Origin: HLUCCA09 sp965277275
GTDB lineage: Bacteria > Pseudomonadota > Alphaproteobacteria > Rhodobacterales > Rhodobacteraceae
Assembly: GCA_965277275.1 (NCBI GenBank)
Contig: CBDICG010000002.1
Span: 3,162,001 to 3,226,000, forward strand
Direction of reading: 5' to 3'
Length of the DNA stretch: 64,000 nt
In this document: in pieces, positions 8,698 to 17,745 of the stretch
Layout of the letters: the number at the start of each line of letters is the position of its first letter
Numbering within the stretch: the first letter of the stretch is position 1
Notes under the pieces: generated by a model
What the model was told of the DNA's origin: nothing
Database searches by the model: none
The model's input: the letters and a program-made list of their open reading frames with translations, nothing else
Made by a program: the position numbers and the translations under genes

Positions 8698-10218
8698 ATG
8701 CTGGATGACGTGCAATCGACCGTGGACGGAGAGATCAAGTCGCTCGACGGTCAGGTCTTCGACCTTGTTGTCATAGGGGCAGGGATCGCCGGCTTGAATG
8801 CCCTCAACTCTGCGTCGGAGTACCTGCCAAAAAGTGCCCGGGCCCTGCTCATCGACCAAAAGCCAAAGCCCGGCGGCATGTGGACTGCGGCCTATGAGTA
8901 TGTCCGCCTGCACCAGCCGCATCCGATGTTCACGGTCGGCAACCAGAAGTGGGCCTGGACCAAGCCGAGGCAGTATCTGGCCGCCCGCGACGAGGTGCAA
9001 TCCCATCTGGCGAGCTGTCTGCGACAGACGGCCAAGGCGTTTTCCCTGACCGAGCGGTTCGGGGCCACGGTGACGTCTTGCCAAGAGATCCAGACGCCCG
9101 AGGGGCCGCGAGGCCGTGTCACGATCCAGCTCAACGAGAACGCGCATGAGGTCGCGACCGTCACGGCGAAACAGGTCATCGAAGCCGAGGGGTTCAACGT
9201 GGCTTTGCCGGTTGCGTTCCCGGTTTCATCGTCGGAGGTCCTGTCGATCACACCCAACAGCTTGCGCGCGACGCTTGCGGATAATCCTGATGCGCCGGTC
9301 TTTATTGTCGGTGGCGGCAAAACCGGAATGGACACTGCGATAGAGGTGCTGAACCAGAATCCGGACCGGGAGATTGGGATATTGGTCGGGAAGGGGACGA
9401 ACTTCTTCAACCGGACGACCAACCTGCCAGTCGGAGCCCAACGCTGGACGAAAGGGCAACCCACATCGCGGGTGTTTCATGAGCTCTCAGAGATATTCGA
9501 CGGCGACAACGAAGCCGAAACGGTAGCGCACCTCTTCTCGAAATTCGGGACAGAGCCAACGGTGGATAACTACCAGTTCGTCTACGGCCTGCTATCAGAA
9601 GAGGAACTCAAGCGTATCAAGTCTGGTATCGCCTGGCGGAAATACGATTACCTCGAAGATGTGCTCGACACGCCCGACGGGCCGGTCATGAAGCTCAGAA
9701 GCGGGGAAACTCTCGCCATGCCCAAAGGGAGTATCATTGTCGCCTGCACCGGCACGCTTTTTCGCGATCATGGACTGGCAGAGCCGCAACCGTGCCTTTC
9801 CACACATGGGACAATCCTGTCGATCAATGTGCGGGACGGCGCGCATTTTCTGACAAGTGTGAGCGGCTTTTTCCTCCCGCATCTTCACTATCGAGGGGTG
9901 CTCAAGGATCGCGGCTTCTACACGATTGATCTGGAGTCGTTGTTTCGCAAGGATCGGCATGTCTGGGTCGCGGCCACGTCGACACAGGCCTACCTGACGC
10001 AAACGCTCGCCGTGCAAAACCTGCCCTTGTCGCTGCTCGACAGGTGCGGCCTCGACTTTGATCGCTGGTTTCCCTTCCCGCGCAGAATGTCCGCCCTGAT
10101 CAAGATGAAGACCGGAGCATCGCGAGATATTCCACACTGCCATAAGGCGCTTGATCGGGTCGCGGAGCGCTTCGGGGTCTATTGCGGGCCGCTGACGCCT
10201 CGTGACCGGAATGGTTGA
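8698..10218 (+). CDS. FAD/NAD(P)-binding oxidoreductase, flavin monooxygenase-like
   Basis: 506 residues. The start is the ATG at 8698 with GGAGGG directly upstream. An FAD-binding GxGxxG lies at residues 27-32 (VVIGAGIAG). A GG-MW motif follows near residue 59 (KPGGMW), as in class B flavin monooxygenases, and a second dinucleotide-binding motif GGGKTG lies at 205-210. The full BVMO fingerprint (FxGxxxHxxxWP) is not evident, so the exact reaction is open: N- or S-oxygenation, Baeyer-Villiger oxidation, or another oxidation. The alpha/beta hydrolase gene follows on the same strand, which fits a monooxygenase giving an ester or epoxide that the hydrolase opens. Probably under the divergent LuxR regulator. 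Confidence 0.8.
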   Translation: MLDDVQSTVDGEIKSLDGQVFDLVVIGAGIAGLNALNSASEYLPKSARALLIDQKPKPGGMWTAAYEYVRLHQPHPMFTVGNQKWAWTKPRQYLAARDEVQSHLASCLRQTAKAFSLTERFGATVTSCQEIQTPEGPRGRVTIQLNENAHEVATVTAKQVIEAEGFNVALPVAFPVSSSEVLSITPNSLRATLADNPDAPVFIVGGGKTGMDTAIEVLNQNPDREIGILVGKGTNFFNRTTNLPVGAQRWTKGQPTSRVFHELSEIFDGDNEAETVAHLFSKFGTEPTVDNYQFVYGLLSEEELKRIKSGIAWRKYDYLEDVLDTPDGPVMKLRSGETLAMPKGSIIVACTGTLFRDHGLAEPQPCLSTHGTILSINVRDGAHFLTSVSGFFLPHLHYRGVLKDRGFYTIDLESLFRKDRHVWVAATSTQAYLTQTLAVQNLPLSLLDRCGLDFDRWFPFPRRMSALIKMKTGASRDIPHCHKALDRVAERFGVYCGPLTPRDRNG

Positions 10219-10398
10219 ACTCTTCGGGATTGGCGGCAGAGCGCTGGTGTGTCGCTTGATGCTCAATGCGGCTTTCCTTGCTACGACGAGACGTAGAGCG
10301 GTTCATTCCGGCACTTGCAAAGGCGATCTGTGGTCACAGACAAGGGCAGCCGCAAACCAGCAGGTCCCGAAGGGTCCGTCGAGCAACAGGGGAAGCGA

Positions 10399-11127
10399 AT
10401 GAAGCTCTTTATTCACGGTGTTCCAGACACCGGATACATGTGGACACCCCTTATCGACGCTCTCGGACTTGCCCCCGGGGACTATGCGACCCCGACGATG
10501 CCGGGATTTGACGGCACGCTGCCCGATGGCTTTGACGCCACCAAGGAAGCGTATCTGGCTTGGCTCGTTCGTCTTCTCGAAACCACCGCGAAAAAGAGCG
10601 GCCCCATCGATCTCGTGGGTCATGATTGGGGCGCGCCGCTTTGCGCGATGGCCGCGCAGGCCCGTCCGGACACGATTCGCACGTGGGCCATCATCAACGC
10701 GGTTCCCGAACCAAGCTACGAGTGGCACTCGTTGGCCAGGACGTGGCAAACACCCCTGCTCGGGGAGCTCTTCATGGCGTTGGGCAGCACCGGCAAATTC
10801 CGCGCGCAACTTGAAGCTGCGGGCATGCCGAAGCCGATTGCCGAACATGAGGCACCACTGATTGACCGGACGATGAAGCGCTCGATCCTGAAGCTCTACC
10901 GCTCCGCCAAGCAGCCGTCAGACTGGTCGGTCGACTTCTCGAATATCGCTGATCGTGGGCTGGTTCTGTGGGGGGTGGATGATCCGTTCGTTCCGATCAG
11001 ATTCGCCGAACGGTTTTGTAAACGCTGGGAGATACCGCTGCATTCAGAAGCTGGTGTCGGCCATTGGGGCGTCTGCGAACGGCCGGACGCGTTCGCGCAA
11101 CGTCTGAGAGTGAATTGGGACGCATAG
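10399..11127 (+). CDS. Alpha/beta hydrolase, epoxide hydrolase/haloalkane dehalogenase-like
   Basis: 242 residues. The ATG at 10399 has AGGGGAAG upstream; in-frame sequence further upstream looks non-coding. HGVPDTG near residue 6 is the oxyanion loop. The nucleophile elbow GHDWG (Asp76) is the form found in epoxide hydrolases and haloalkane dehalogenases rather than esterases with Ser. A DDPFVP segment and a late GHWG histidine complete a likely catalytic triad. It lies 180 bases after the flavoprotein gene and probably acts in the same pathway. The substrate is unknown. Confidence 0.82.
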   Translation: MKLFIHGVPDTGYMWTPLIDALGLAPGDYATPTMPGFDGTLPDGFDATKEAYLAWLVRLLETTAKKSGPIDLVGHDWGAPLCAMAAQARPDTIRTWAIINAVPEPSYEWHSLARTWQTPLLGELFMALGSTGKFRAQLEAAGMPKPIAEHEAPLIDRTMKRSILKLYRSAKQPSDWSVDFSNIADRGLVLWGVDDPFVPIRFAERFCKRWEIPLHSEAGVGHWGVCERPDAFAQRLRVNWDA

Positions 11128-11626
11128 CGTAGAACTCTGACGCGCGTTCGTAGTGCTTTTCGGCGATTGCTTCCCTCGTTAGGCCGCACTGCCTCTGCCG
11201 ATGGAAGACGGAGGCAGGATCACCCAACCGGGCAGTTGCAAGATCGGCGCCCGCCGAGCCCCATTCAACAAGTTTCCAGACAAGTTCGTCCGCGATTGGA
11301 ACGGCACGTGCCTGATATTGTACAGGGTTGTCTTCTCAGGGGGCGCAGGAACTCCGCCAAATGAAGTCGGATGCTTTGCAGCCTACGGCCACCCTCGTTG
11401 GCTCGTGCTTTTGGCCAGGCAATTGAAGGCGAGTGGGGTGCGTGAAGGGGAAGGCTTGCCCGCGGCAGTCGCGCCCGACTCGGTAAAAAGGGTATCAGCC
11501 ACCGCGAGCCTCCCGGTTTGGAAAGCAGGGGCCCGCACGGAACAGATCTCCCGCCAACCAACCGTCAGCCCCTGAGAGAACGCGCAGAGCGGATGGGAGC
11601 CGCCCCGCGCCCATTCGTTGTTGTGC
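11128..11626. other. Intergenic region without supportable gene
   Basis: Open frames here (for example 11201-11575 on the plus strand) have low-complexity, Arg/Pro-rich translations, no good ribosome site and no family resemblance. It separates two genes that end toward each other. No clear terminator was identified. Confidence 0.5.
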
Positions 11627-13552
11627 CTATTCCGGTGAGTACCAGATGGGGGACGAGTAGGCGCGCTCCTGGTGGATCAGTTGCGCCTCCTCGGGCAGAT
11701 CGATGCCGAAGCGGACCTTGTCATAGACAACCCAGCGGGGCGTCGGGATTTCGAGGGCGCGGACGTAATAAAAGGATGGCTCGGATGCGTCGAAATCCGG
11801 ATCCGTCCAGACGGTTGCAAGCTCCGATGCCCCGATCGAGTTGGACCAACTGGCTGTCTCGAGGTCGACGGTGTTTCCGACTTCAGGCAGGCGTCCATCC
11901 GCATCGGGCTCCCGCGCGTCGGACCATACGGCATCGTAAACCTGTTCGTGCAACTCCCCGTCAGCATCCATCCAGCCCTTGACGATCTGGATGCGGTCAA
12001 GGTTGGCCCCGATGGGATCGCGTAGTGCGATCAGCATGAAGCTTGGCGCCGAAACGCCACCATCATTCGGGCGCATGTCCGAGCCCATGGGCACGCCCTT
12101 TTCATAGCCCGCCACGGCCGGAGCGCGCGTGCGCAGATCATCGTCTGTGAATTCCCAACCGCCGAAGAAACGCAGCCCGATGCGCGGGCCGGTGGTGGCG
12201 TAGGTCTCACGGCGCTTGAACGCGTCAAAGATCGCGGCGCGGGTGTTGTCGCTTGCCCAGACGGCTGTGTAGCCCGAAGCAACGAGCTTGTGACCTTCGA
12301 TACGGCCGAGATCGCTGGCAATGAACGGGTGCTCGATCCGGGTCGGCGACGGCTCCACGCTCACCGACTTGGAAAAGAAGTTCTCCTCCTCGGCCGTCGC
12401 GAGAGCCGTGTGGCTGTCCGTCGCCCCGCCAAACCCGAACTTGTAGGGATTGACGCCAAGCTTTGCCTCAAGCGCGAGGCCAAGCTTCAGGGCTTCGCGG
12501 GCGTATTCGCCAGCGAGCATCTCGGGTTCCTTGAGCTCGGTCAGATCGAGGTTGCCAACATCCCAATTTTCGTAATCCGCAAACTCGTCTTCGGGGCTGA
12601 GGGACGGATGGGCCTCGCCATCGCCCTTGATCTGGGTGATCTCGTAGTGCGGCTCCCATTTCGCGCGAAGTCGTACATAGTCCTCGTCAACCATGCCCCC
12701 GTGGTAAGTCTCTTCGGTGGGAAACATCCAGCCGTTGGAGAGATTGCCATTGTGGGCGAAAGCGACAGCGCGCCCGCCGGTGCGCTCCTGGTATTCCTCG
12801 AGCCACGCCCAGAGCGACAGCGGATCGGTGTCACCCGCTGGTGGCTGCGTAACCGGCGGGACCATCTGGAGCGCGCGTGTCGCCCCGTCGCGCAGCATCA
12901 CGTTGCGGTGCAAGTTGAAGCCCTTGGGAACCGACGTCCATTCAAAGCCGATAAAGGCCGTGAAGTTGCCGGGCTCATTCGCGGTCTCGGCCGCCTGCAC
13001 GATTTCTTCCCACACGAAGGCATAGGCGTCCGACCCGGGGCTGTAGGCCTCAACGATCGCTTCAGGCAGGGTCATCTGTGCAAAATTGGTGATCAGATCG
13101 AACGCACTCTCGCCCGCCGCGGCGCCGCCGGCCTTGTAGCCCTCGTACCACTGAAGGCCTTTCGGATCGGCAAGAATGGTGGGGTTGCCGGACTGCAGAT
13201 CCGGGGCAAACCCCATGAGATCGGTGTGATCTGTCAGCACCATCCAGTCCAACGGGCGGCTGAGACGGACAGGTTGCCCGGTAGAGGACACGACCTGTTC
13301 GCCCTTGGCAAAGTCCCAGGCATCGGATGGGCGCAGGATGTTCCCGAAGGCGCCCGCGTCGAGTGAAAGCCCGGTATGGAGATGGGTCTCGCCCCAGAGC
13401 GGGCGCTCCGGGAACGTACGATTGGCGTACGGGGAGAAGGGCTTGTCCGGGAAGGTGCCTTCGGCGGCTTCTGGGCTCGGTACACCATCGTTTGCGTGGG
13501 CAAGCGAGCTGGCGAGTACACAGAGCGCGGTGGTAAGCAACAGACGTAGCAT
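11627..13552 (-). CDS. Exported DUF3604 domain protein (PHP-like)
   Basis: 641 residues. The start is the ATG at 13552, with AGGAGGGA just upstream. A signal peptide is clear (MLRLLLTTALCVLASSLAHA). The mature part begins with FPERPLWGETHLHTGLSLDAG, followed by LDWMVLTDHTDLMGFAP. These H-x-H and DHTD motifs are typical of DUF3604, a family related to PHP metal-dependent phosphoesterases. FIGFEWTS, AFAHNGNLSNG and GGATDSHTALA are later metal-site-like motifs of the family. The length is normal. The substrate is not established for the family. It is monocistronic and flanked by an IS remnant. Confidence 0.9.
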   Translation of the reverse strand: MLRLLLTTALCVLASSLAHANDGVPSPEAAEGTFPDKPFSPYANRTFPERPLWGETHLHTGLSLDAGAFGNILRPSDAWDFAKGEQVVSSTGQPVRLSRPLDWMVLTDHTDLMGFAPDLQSGNPTILADPKGLQWYEGYKAGGAAAGESAFDLITNFAQMTLPEAIVEAYSPGSDAYAFVWEEIVQAAETANEPGNFTAFIGFEWTSVPKGFNLHRNVMLRDGATRALQMVPPVTQPPAGDTDPLSLWAWLEEYQERTGGRAVAFAHNGNLSNGWMFPTEETYHGGMVDEDYVRLRAKWEPHYEITQIKGDGEAHPSLSPEDEFADYENWDVGNLDLTELKEPEMLAGEYAREALKLGLALEAKLGVNPYKFGFGGATDSHTALATAEEENFFSKSVSVEPSPTRIEHPFIASDLGRIEGHKLVASGYTAVWASDNTRAAIFDAFKRRETYATTGPRIGLRFFGGWEFTDDDLRTRAPAVAGYEKGVPMGSDMRPNDGGVSAPSFMLIALRDPIGANLDRIQIVKGWMDADGELHEQVYDAVWSDAREPDADGRLPEVGNTVDLETASWSNSIGASELATVWTDPDFDASEPSFYYVRALEIPTPRWVVYDKVRFGIDLPEEAQLIHQERAYSSPIWYSPE

Positions 13553-13593
13553 GGGGGTCCCTCCTGATCAGTTACGGGTCTCCTCGTGCCCGC

Positions 13594-13626
13594 TTGATCG
13601 CTAGTGTGCCCGCGCGCGGCGATCAA
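13594..13626. repeat. Inverted repeat upstream of the DUF3604 gene
   Basis: TTGATCGC (13594-13601) and GCGATCAA (13619-13626) form perfect 8-bp arms about 40-75 bases upstream of the DUF3604 start. It could be an operator or a structured leader. Confidence 0.35.
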
Positions 13627-13733
13627 TCAAGTAACTCGGGCTGTTTCAGATGTCGCGGGGCGTGCGCTGACGTGGGAGGTCAATGGCCAGCGAGCGCTCC
13701 CGGAGCGCAAGAGCTGAGCTACTCCCCATCCCT

Positions 13734-14578
13734 TGGACAGTTTCCGGGGTGATTTAGGCTGCTCTCTGCCTTTGCCGGTCGGTTTCGATCTGGTTGAAGT
13801 AGACCACGGCGGGCGGCTGTCTGGCATGGGCGGCGTGGGGCCGCTGGTGGTTGTAGAAGGTGATCCACCGGCCCACCCCGGCCCTGGCCTGCGAACCGGT
13901 CTCCCAAGCGTGCCGGTGGACGCCCTCATACTTCAAGGACCGCCAGAGGCGTTCGATGAAGATGTTGTCGAGACACCGGCCCTTGCCGTCCATCGAGATC
14001 CGGGTGCCGATCCGTTTCAGTCGGTCAGTCCAGGCGAAGGACGTAAACTGCGAGCCCTGATCGGTATTCATGATCTCGGGCGGGCCAAAGCTGTGGACCG
14101 CCTCGTTCAGGGCCTCAACGCAGAAGTCCGCCTCCAGCGTGTTCGAGAGGCCCAGGCCAGGACCTTGCGGGTGAACCAGTCCATGACTGCGGCCAGGTAG
14201 AGGAAGCCCCGCCGCATCGGCAGATAGGTGATGTCGGCGCACCAGACCTGGTTGGGCCGATCGACCCGCCGCCCACCCAGCAGGTAGGGGCAGGTCTTGT
14301 GCCCCTTCGCGGGCTTGCTGGTGTTGGGCTTCTGGTAGATCGGCGTCAGGCGCATGAGTCGCATCAGCCGCCGGATGCGTTTCACATTTACTGGGTCCCC
14401 TTCGTTCCGCAGGTGCCAGGCCATCTGCTGGACGCCGTAGAACGGGGTTTCCAGGAATTGCCGGTCGATCAGTTGCATCAGCACCAGGTTCACCTCGGTC
14501 TCACTCTGCGGCGCGGAGTAGAACGACGACCGCGAGATCGACAGCAGGCAGCATGCCCTGCCAGGCAGAAACCCAGAT
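13734..14578 (-). pseudogene. IS3-family element remnant: frameshifted OrfB transposase
   Basis: Minus-strand reading from about 14578 gives ISRSSFYSAPQSETE and YGVQQMAWHLRN, then VWCADITYLPMRRGFLYLAA (an Asp of the DDE triad). A frameshift near 14110-14150 follows, then LEADFCVEALNEAVHSFGPP, NTDQGSQFTS and FYNHQRPHAAH. OrfA is missing. The terminal TGGACAGTTTCCGGGG at 13734 is probably the surviving end of the element; the other end was not found. Inactive copy. Confidence 0.85.
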
Positions 14579-15281
14579 CATGTTCGTCAGGCTGCGGGGC
14601 TGGCGGCATTTCGTGAGGCGCTGCGAACGAGGTCCGAAGTTCGTCCTGTCGGCTATCCCGCTCACGGCCACCCTCATCTGCTGGCTAAGGGCCTTGAGCT
14701 CCGCGCGTTGTGGGCGCTCCTTTCAGTGTTGATTGGTCAGGGATAACCTAGATTGGCGCGACACCGGTCGGGATTGTGCCAGCCGTCAATGAGCTGAAGG
14801 GTTACGATGCGGGGCAGGGAGTCCTCTGCGATTCGCCTTGGTCACAGATTGGCCTCGCAGGAACTTCTCATCGACCTGCTGCGGCTTCTGGACCAAGCTC
14901 TGGCGCCCATGCCGCTTGATCTCCACTCCCTGTCCTTCACGCCTCAGATTTGGCGGTGAAGCGATCAAAAAGGGGCACTCCTAGAATGTCCTTACCGCGG
15001 AGATCGACCACCACGCGGAAGCCCTTATGGTCTAAGAAGCCAGCAACGGCGCAGATCTGGCCCAGACGGTACAAGCACCGCCCATGACCAACGCTCAGGT
15101 TGCACCGCTCAAACGTGATTGCCCAAGTCATCGGGCCCGGCCTTGTTCTTATGCCAGTCGGCCAACTTGTGCACGGCAAGTCGTATGGTGGCGGAGGCGA
15201 TGTTTGAATTCACGTATCGGCTTGCACCCATCGTCTCGCCCGACTATGGACACGCCATTGCAACAGCAGACCCCTCCCAGT
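14579..15281. other. Gene-poor region before tRNA-Phe
   Basis: No confident gene. Short minus-strand pieces (for example LAVHKLADWHKNKAGPDDLG near 15180, and GFLDHKGFRVVVDLRGKDIL near 15000) look protein-like but are broken by stops. This suggests decayed sequence of unknown origin. Confidence 0.4.
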
Positions 15282-15356
15282 GCCCGGGTAGCTCAGGGGT
15301 AGAGCAGTGGATTGAAAATCCTCGTGTCGGTGGTTCGATTCCGCCCCCGGGCACCA
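15282..15356 (+). tRNA. tRNA-Phe (GAA)
   Basis: 75 bases with encoded CCA. The acceptor stem GCCCGGG (15282-15288) pairs with CCCGGGC (15346-15352). The D-arm is TAGCTCAGGGGTAGAGCA, the anticodon stem-loop GGATTGAAAATCC has anticodon GAA, and the T-arm contains GGTTCGATTCC. tRNA genes of this kind are common attachment sites. Decayed foreign sequence lies directly downstream, but I found no copy of the 3' end elsewhere in the window. Confidence 0.96.
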
Positions 15357-15518
15357 ATTTTCCTGAGCAAAACATTTACTTAGTCTAAGTCACCCTAGCT
15401 TCAGGAAGATGAAATATCGGTGTGGGTAGTATTTGGGTAGCATCGCGAACGTCAGAACGCCCATGCAAGCAGTCCCGAATTTGATAGGGTTGAAGCTGTA
15501 GACGGCCCCCGTGTTCAC

Positions 15519-16232
15519 TTAGATCCCCTTGGAACCATCAAAAACGAAGACGTCAATTAATCCTCTCAATTCGCTAGGCCGCCCGCTCTCCAGCTTGTTT
15601 TGAATTCCTTGGCGCAGGAATCACCGTGGTTCTTTAGCCCAGCTACTTTCTCGTCAGAGCCGAACCAAAGCACAAGGTAGATTCTTTGTTGTTCGGCGTC
15701 AGGGTGGATCGCGTAAAGGTTGATCAGCTGTTCAGACGCGGCATCTTATAGTTTGGGGTGCCACTGGCCTTTGACCTCGGTCACCAGCAAGCGTCGTTTT
15801 CCGTCTAGTAACTTAGCAGTCGTGAAATCGCAGCGCTTGTCGTGTTTCAAATGGTGTTCGGGCGTAACTGTGAGGCTCTGCGACTCAAGTAACAAGTTGA
15901 GCCGCGCGGCAATTATCCGAGTGCAAGGTTCTTCATCGAGCCTTTTGCTCCAGCGTAGAACCGTTCTCCCGTGTCAAATTCTCCGCCGTTGATTGAGTTC
16001 TGTAATTTTTATAGCTCGTGCAATACCAATTGATGCAAGCCTTCGACCGTAACGACCGCGTCTTGATCAATCATCGCGACAATTTCGCTGGCGCTTGGCG
16101 GCTTGAAATCCCTGAGTGCTCTCTTGCGTTCCAAGCTCGCAAGCATACTTTTCATGTCTTTATGAAAGTCTGCATATCGCACTGCGCCCAACATTCTGCT
16201 TGAAGCTGGGAGAGAGAGTTGGTTCCGGAAAT
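15519..16232 (-). pseudogene. Decayed C-terminal part of a protein with a PD-(D/E)XK-like nuclease motif
   Basis: Three minus-strand segments join into one protein: YADFHKDMKSMLASLERKRA, then MIDQDAVVTVEGLHQLVLHE; after a stop and a frameshift near 15950, RWSKRLDEEPCTRIIAARLN; then HDKRCDFTTAKLLDGKRRLL followed by VTEVKGQWHPKL, an in-frame TAA near 15746, and EQLINLYAIHPDAEQQRIYL with VLWFGSDEKVAGLKNHGD. D...EVK-x-Q resembles the catalytic core of PD-(D/E)XK nucleases, often found at the end of large defence-type proteins. The intact IS3 element abuts its upstream edge at 16233, and the N-terminal part does not continue beyond it, so sequence was lost. The nuclease role is inference. Confidence 0.65.
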
Positions 16233-16299
16233 CTGAACAGCGGGGACAAGTGGATTTTCCGCGCAACAGCAGCATGATGCTGCAAGCGAGGAGAAGACC

Positions 16300-16611
16300 A
16301 TGGCAAGACGACCGCGCCGGAACCTCAGCCTGGCATTCAAGGCGAAAGTAGCTTTGGCCGCGATCAAGGGCGAGCGGACCCTGATCGAGCTGGCGCAGGA
16401 TTTCGACGTCCACCCGAACCAAATCAAGCAGTGGCGTGATCAGCTACTTGAGGGCGCGACCGGGGTGTTCGGCGATGGCCTGAGGACGGTATCGGAGCCG
16501 GTGATCGACGTGAAGTCCCTGCATGCCAAGATCGGGGAGCTGACGCTGGAGAACGGTTTTTTGTCCGGCGCGCTCGGCAAGGCGGGTCTGCTGCCGAGCG
16601 CAAGAAAATGA
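16300..16611 (+). CDS. IS3-family transposase OrfA
   Basis: 103 residues, ATG at 16300 with GAGGAGAAG upstream. It carries the transposase_8 type helix-turn-helix (FKAKVALAAIKGERTLIELA, then FDVHPNQIKQWRDQLLEGA), followed by a leucine-zipper-like stretch (LHAKIGELTLENGFL). It binds the IS ends and ends in an ATGA overlap with OrfB; an AAAA run there could also allow frameshifting to an OrfAB fusion. Confidence 0.9.
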   Translation: MARRPRRNLSLAFKAKVALAAIKGERTLIELAQDFDVHPNQIKQWRDQLLEGATGVFGDGLRTVSEPVIDVKSLHAKIGELTLENGFLSGALGKAGLLPSARK

Positions 16612-17438
16612 TCGATCCCACTGCGAAGCTGAGCATTAACCGCCAGGCGATCGTGCTGGGGATCAGCCGGGGCAGCGCCTACGACAAGCCGCGCCCGGTC
16701 CCGGCGGGCGATCTGAAGCTGATGCACCGGATCGACAGGCTTCATATGGAGTTCCCGTTTGCGGGCAGCCGGATGCTGCGGGGGCTGCTGGTCCAGGACG
16801 GCTTCAAGGCTGGGTGGTTGCACATCGCCACGCTGATGAAGCGCATGGGAATCGAGGCGCTCTATCGCAAGCCGAACACGTCGAAACCGGCACCGGGGCA
16901 CAAGATCTACCCTTATCTGCTGCGCAAGCTGGCCGTGACCCGGCCAAACCAAGTTTGGGCAATGGACATCACCTACATTCCAATGGCTGGGGGCTTCATC
17001 TACTTGGCCGCCGTTCTGGACTGGTTCACCCGCCGGGTCTTGTCCTGGCGTGTGTCGATCACGCTGGAGTCCGACGTCTGCATTGAGGCCCTCGAGGAGG
17101 CGCTGGCTCGGCACGGCCAACCGGAGATACTCAATGCCGATCAGGGCAGCCAGTTTACCTCGACCGACTTCATCAAGGTGCTAGCGAGCCAGGAAATCAA
17201 GATCAGCATGGACGGCAAAGGCGCCTGGCGCGACAACGTCCTTGTCGAGCGCCATTGGCGGACCATCAAATACGAAGAGGTCTACCTGCGGGCCTATGCC
17301 AGCGTCTCCGAGGCCCGCGCCTCGATCCGGAACTACCTGGGCTTTTACAATAGCCAAAGGCCCCACTCATCGCTTGACGGCAAAACACCCGATCAGCCTT
17401 CCTTCAATCCGTCGGCGCCCCAAGCGGCAGCGGCATAA
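16608..17438 (+). CDS. IS3-family transposase OrfB (DDE integrase)
   Basis: 276 residues, full length and uninterrupted. An N-terminal HTH_21 region (LGISRGSAYDKPRP) is followed by YLLRKLAVTRPNQVWAMDIT with the first catalytic Asp, NADQGSQFTS with the second Asp, and a late DNVLVERHWRTIKYEEVYLR segment holding the catalytic Glu. FYNSQRPHSSLDGKTP closes the domain. The catalytic triad looks complete, so this is the one probably active transposase in the window. Confidence 0.92.
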   Translation: MIDPTAKLSINRQAIVLGISRGSAYDKPRPVPAGDLKLMHRIDRLHMEFPFAGSRMLRGLLVQDGFKAGWLHIATLMKRMGIEALYRKPNTSKPAPGHKIYPYLLRKLAVTRPNQVWAMDITYIPMAGGFIYLAAVLDWFTRRVLSWRVSITLESDVCIEALEEALARHGQPEILNADQGSQFTSTDFIKVLASQEIKISMDGKGAWRDNVLVERHWRTIKYEEVYLRAYASVSEARASIRNYLGFYNSQRPHSSLDGKTPDQPSFNPSAPQAAAA

Positions 17439-17745
17439 ACATGGCGGAAATCCACTTACGAAACCCCGGAAACCTGTTCAGATCAACCGAGCCACCTCTC
17501 CCGGCAGAGGTGCTAACTTGGTCCATCCTCCCAAGCAGGATGAGTCACACCTCGGTAGCCAAGGGAATCTTGTGCGATTCAGGTTTTTCGCCGGACGCTA
17601 GAGGGATCCTTCGGGTTCAACAGATCGCGGAAGGTTGCGCAGTCTTTGCATCACGGCGAAGGGTTGCGTGGGGGGGCGATCTTTAGCATTCGGGCCTTTC
17701 GCCTTCTCTTTTTTGGTCGCGCCCTTATCCAACACACCCCGCCCA

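Larger units (their letters stand above)
16233..17481 (+). mobile_element. IS3-family insertion sequence, apparently intact
   Basis: About 1249 bp. The left end begins CTGAACAGCGGGGACAAGTG, and the right end is the imperfect reverse complement, finishing CCTGTTCAG at 17481. Shared blocks are CTGAACAG, CGGGG, AAGTGGATTT and CCGC; the left repeat lacks about 8 bases relative to the right. It carries OrfA and OrfB overlapping by 4 bases. No clear target duplication beyond an AT dinucleotide was seen. Confidence 0.8.

Noticed and set aside
11201..11575. 124-codon plus-strand ORF
   Set aside because: Low-complexity translation, no ribosome site and no family resemblance.
15282..17481. Integrative element with duplicated tRNA-Phe 3' end
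   Set aside because: No second copy of the tRNA 3' end was found in the window and no intact integrase lies beside it.
17482..17745. Continuation of the decayed nuclease-like gene beyond the IS3
   Set aside because: Translations of this stretch show no link to the reassembled protein, so the upstream part is taken as lost rather than displaced.
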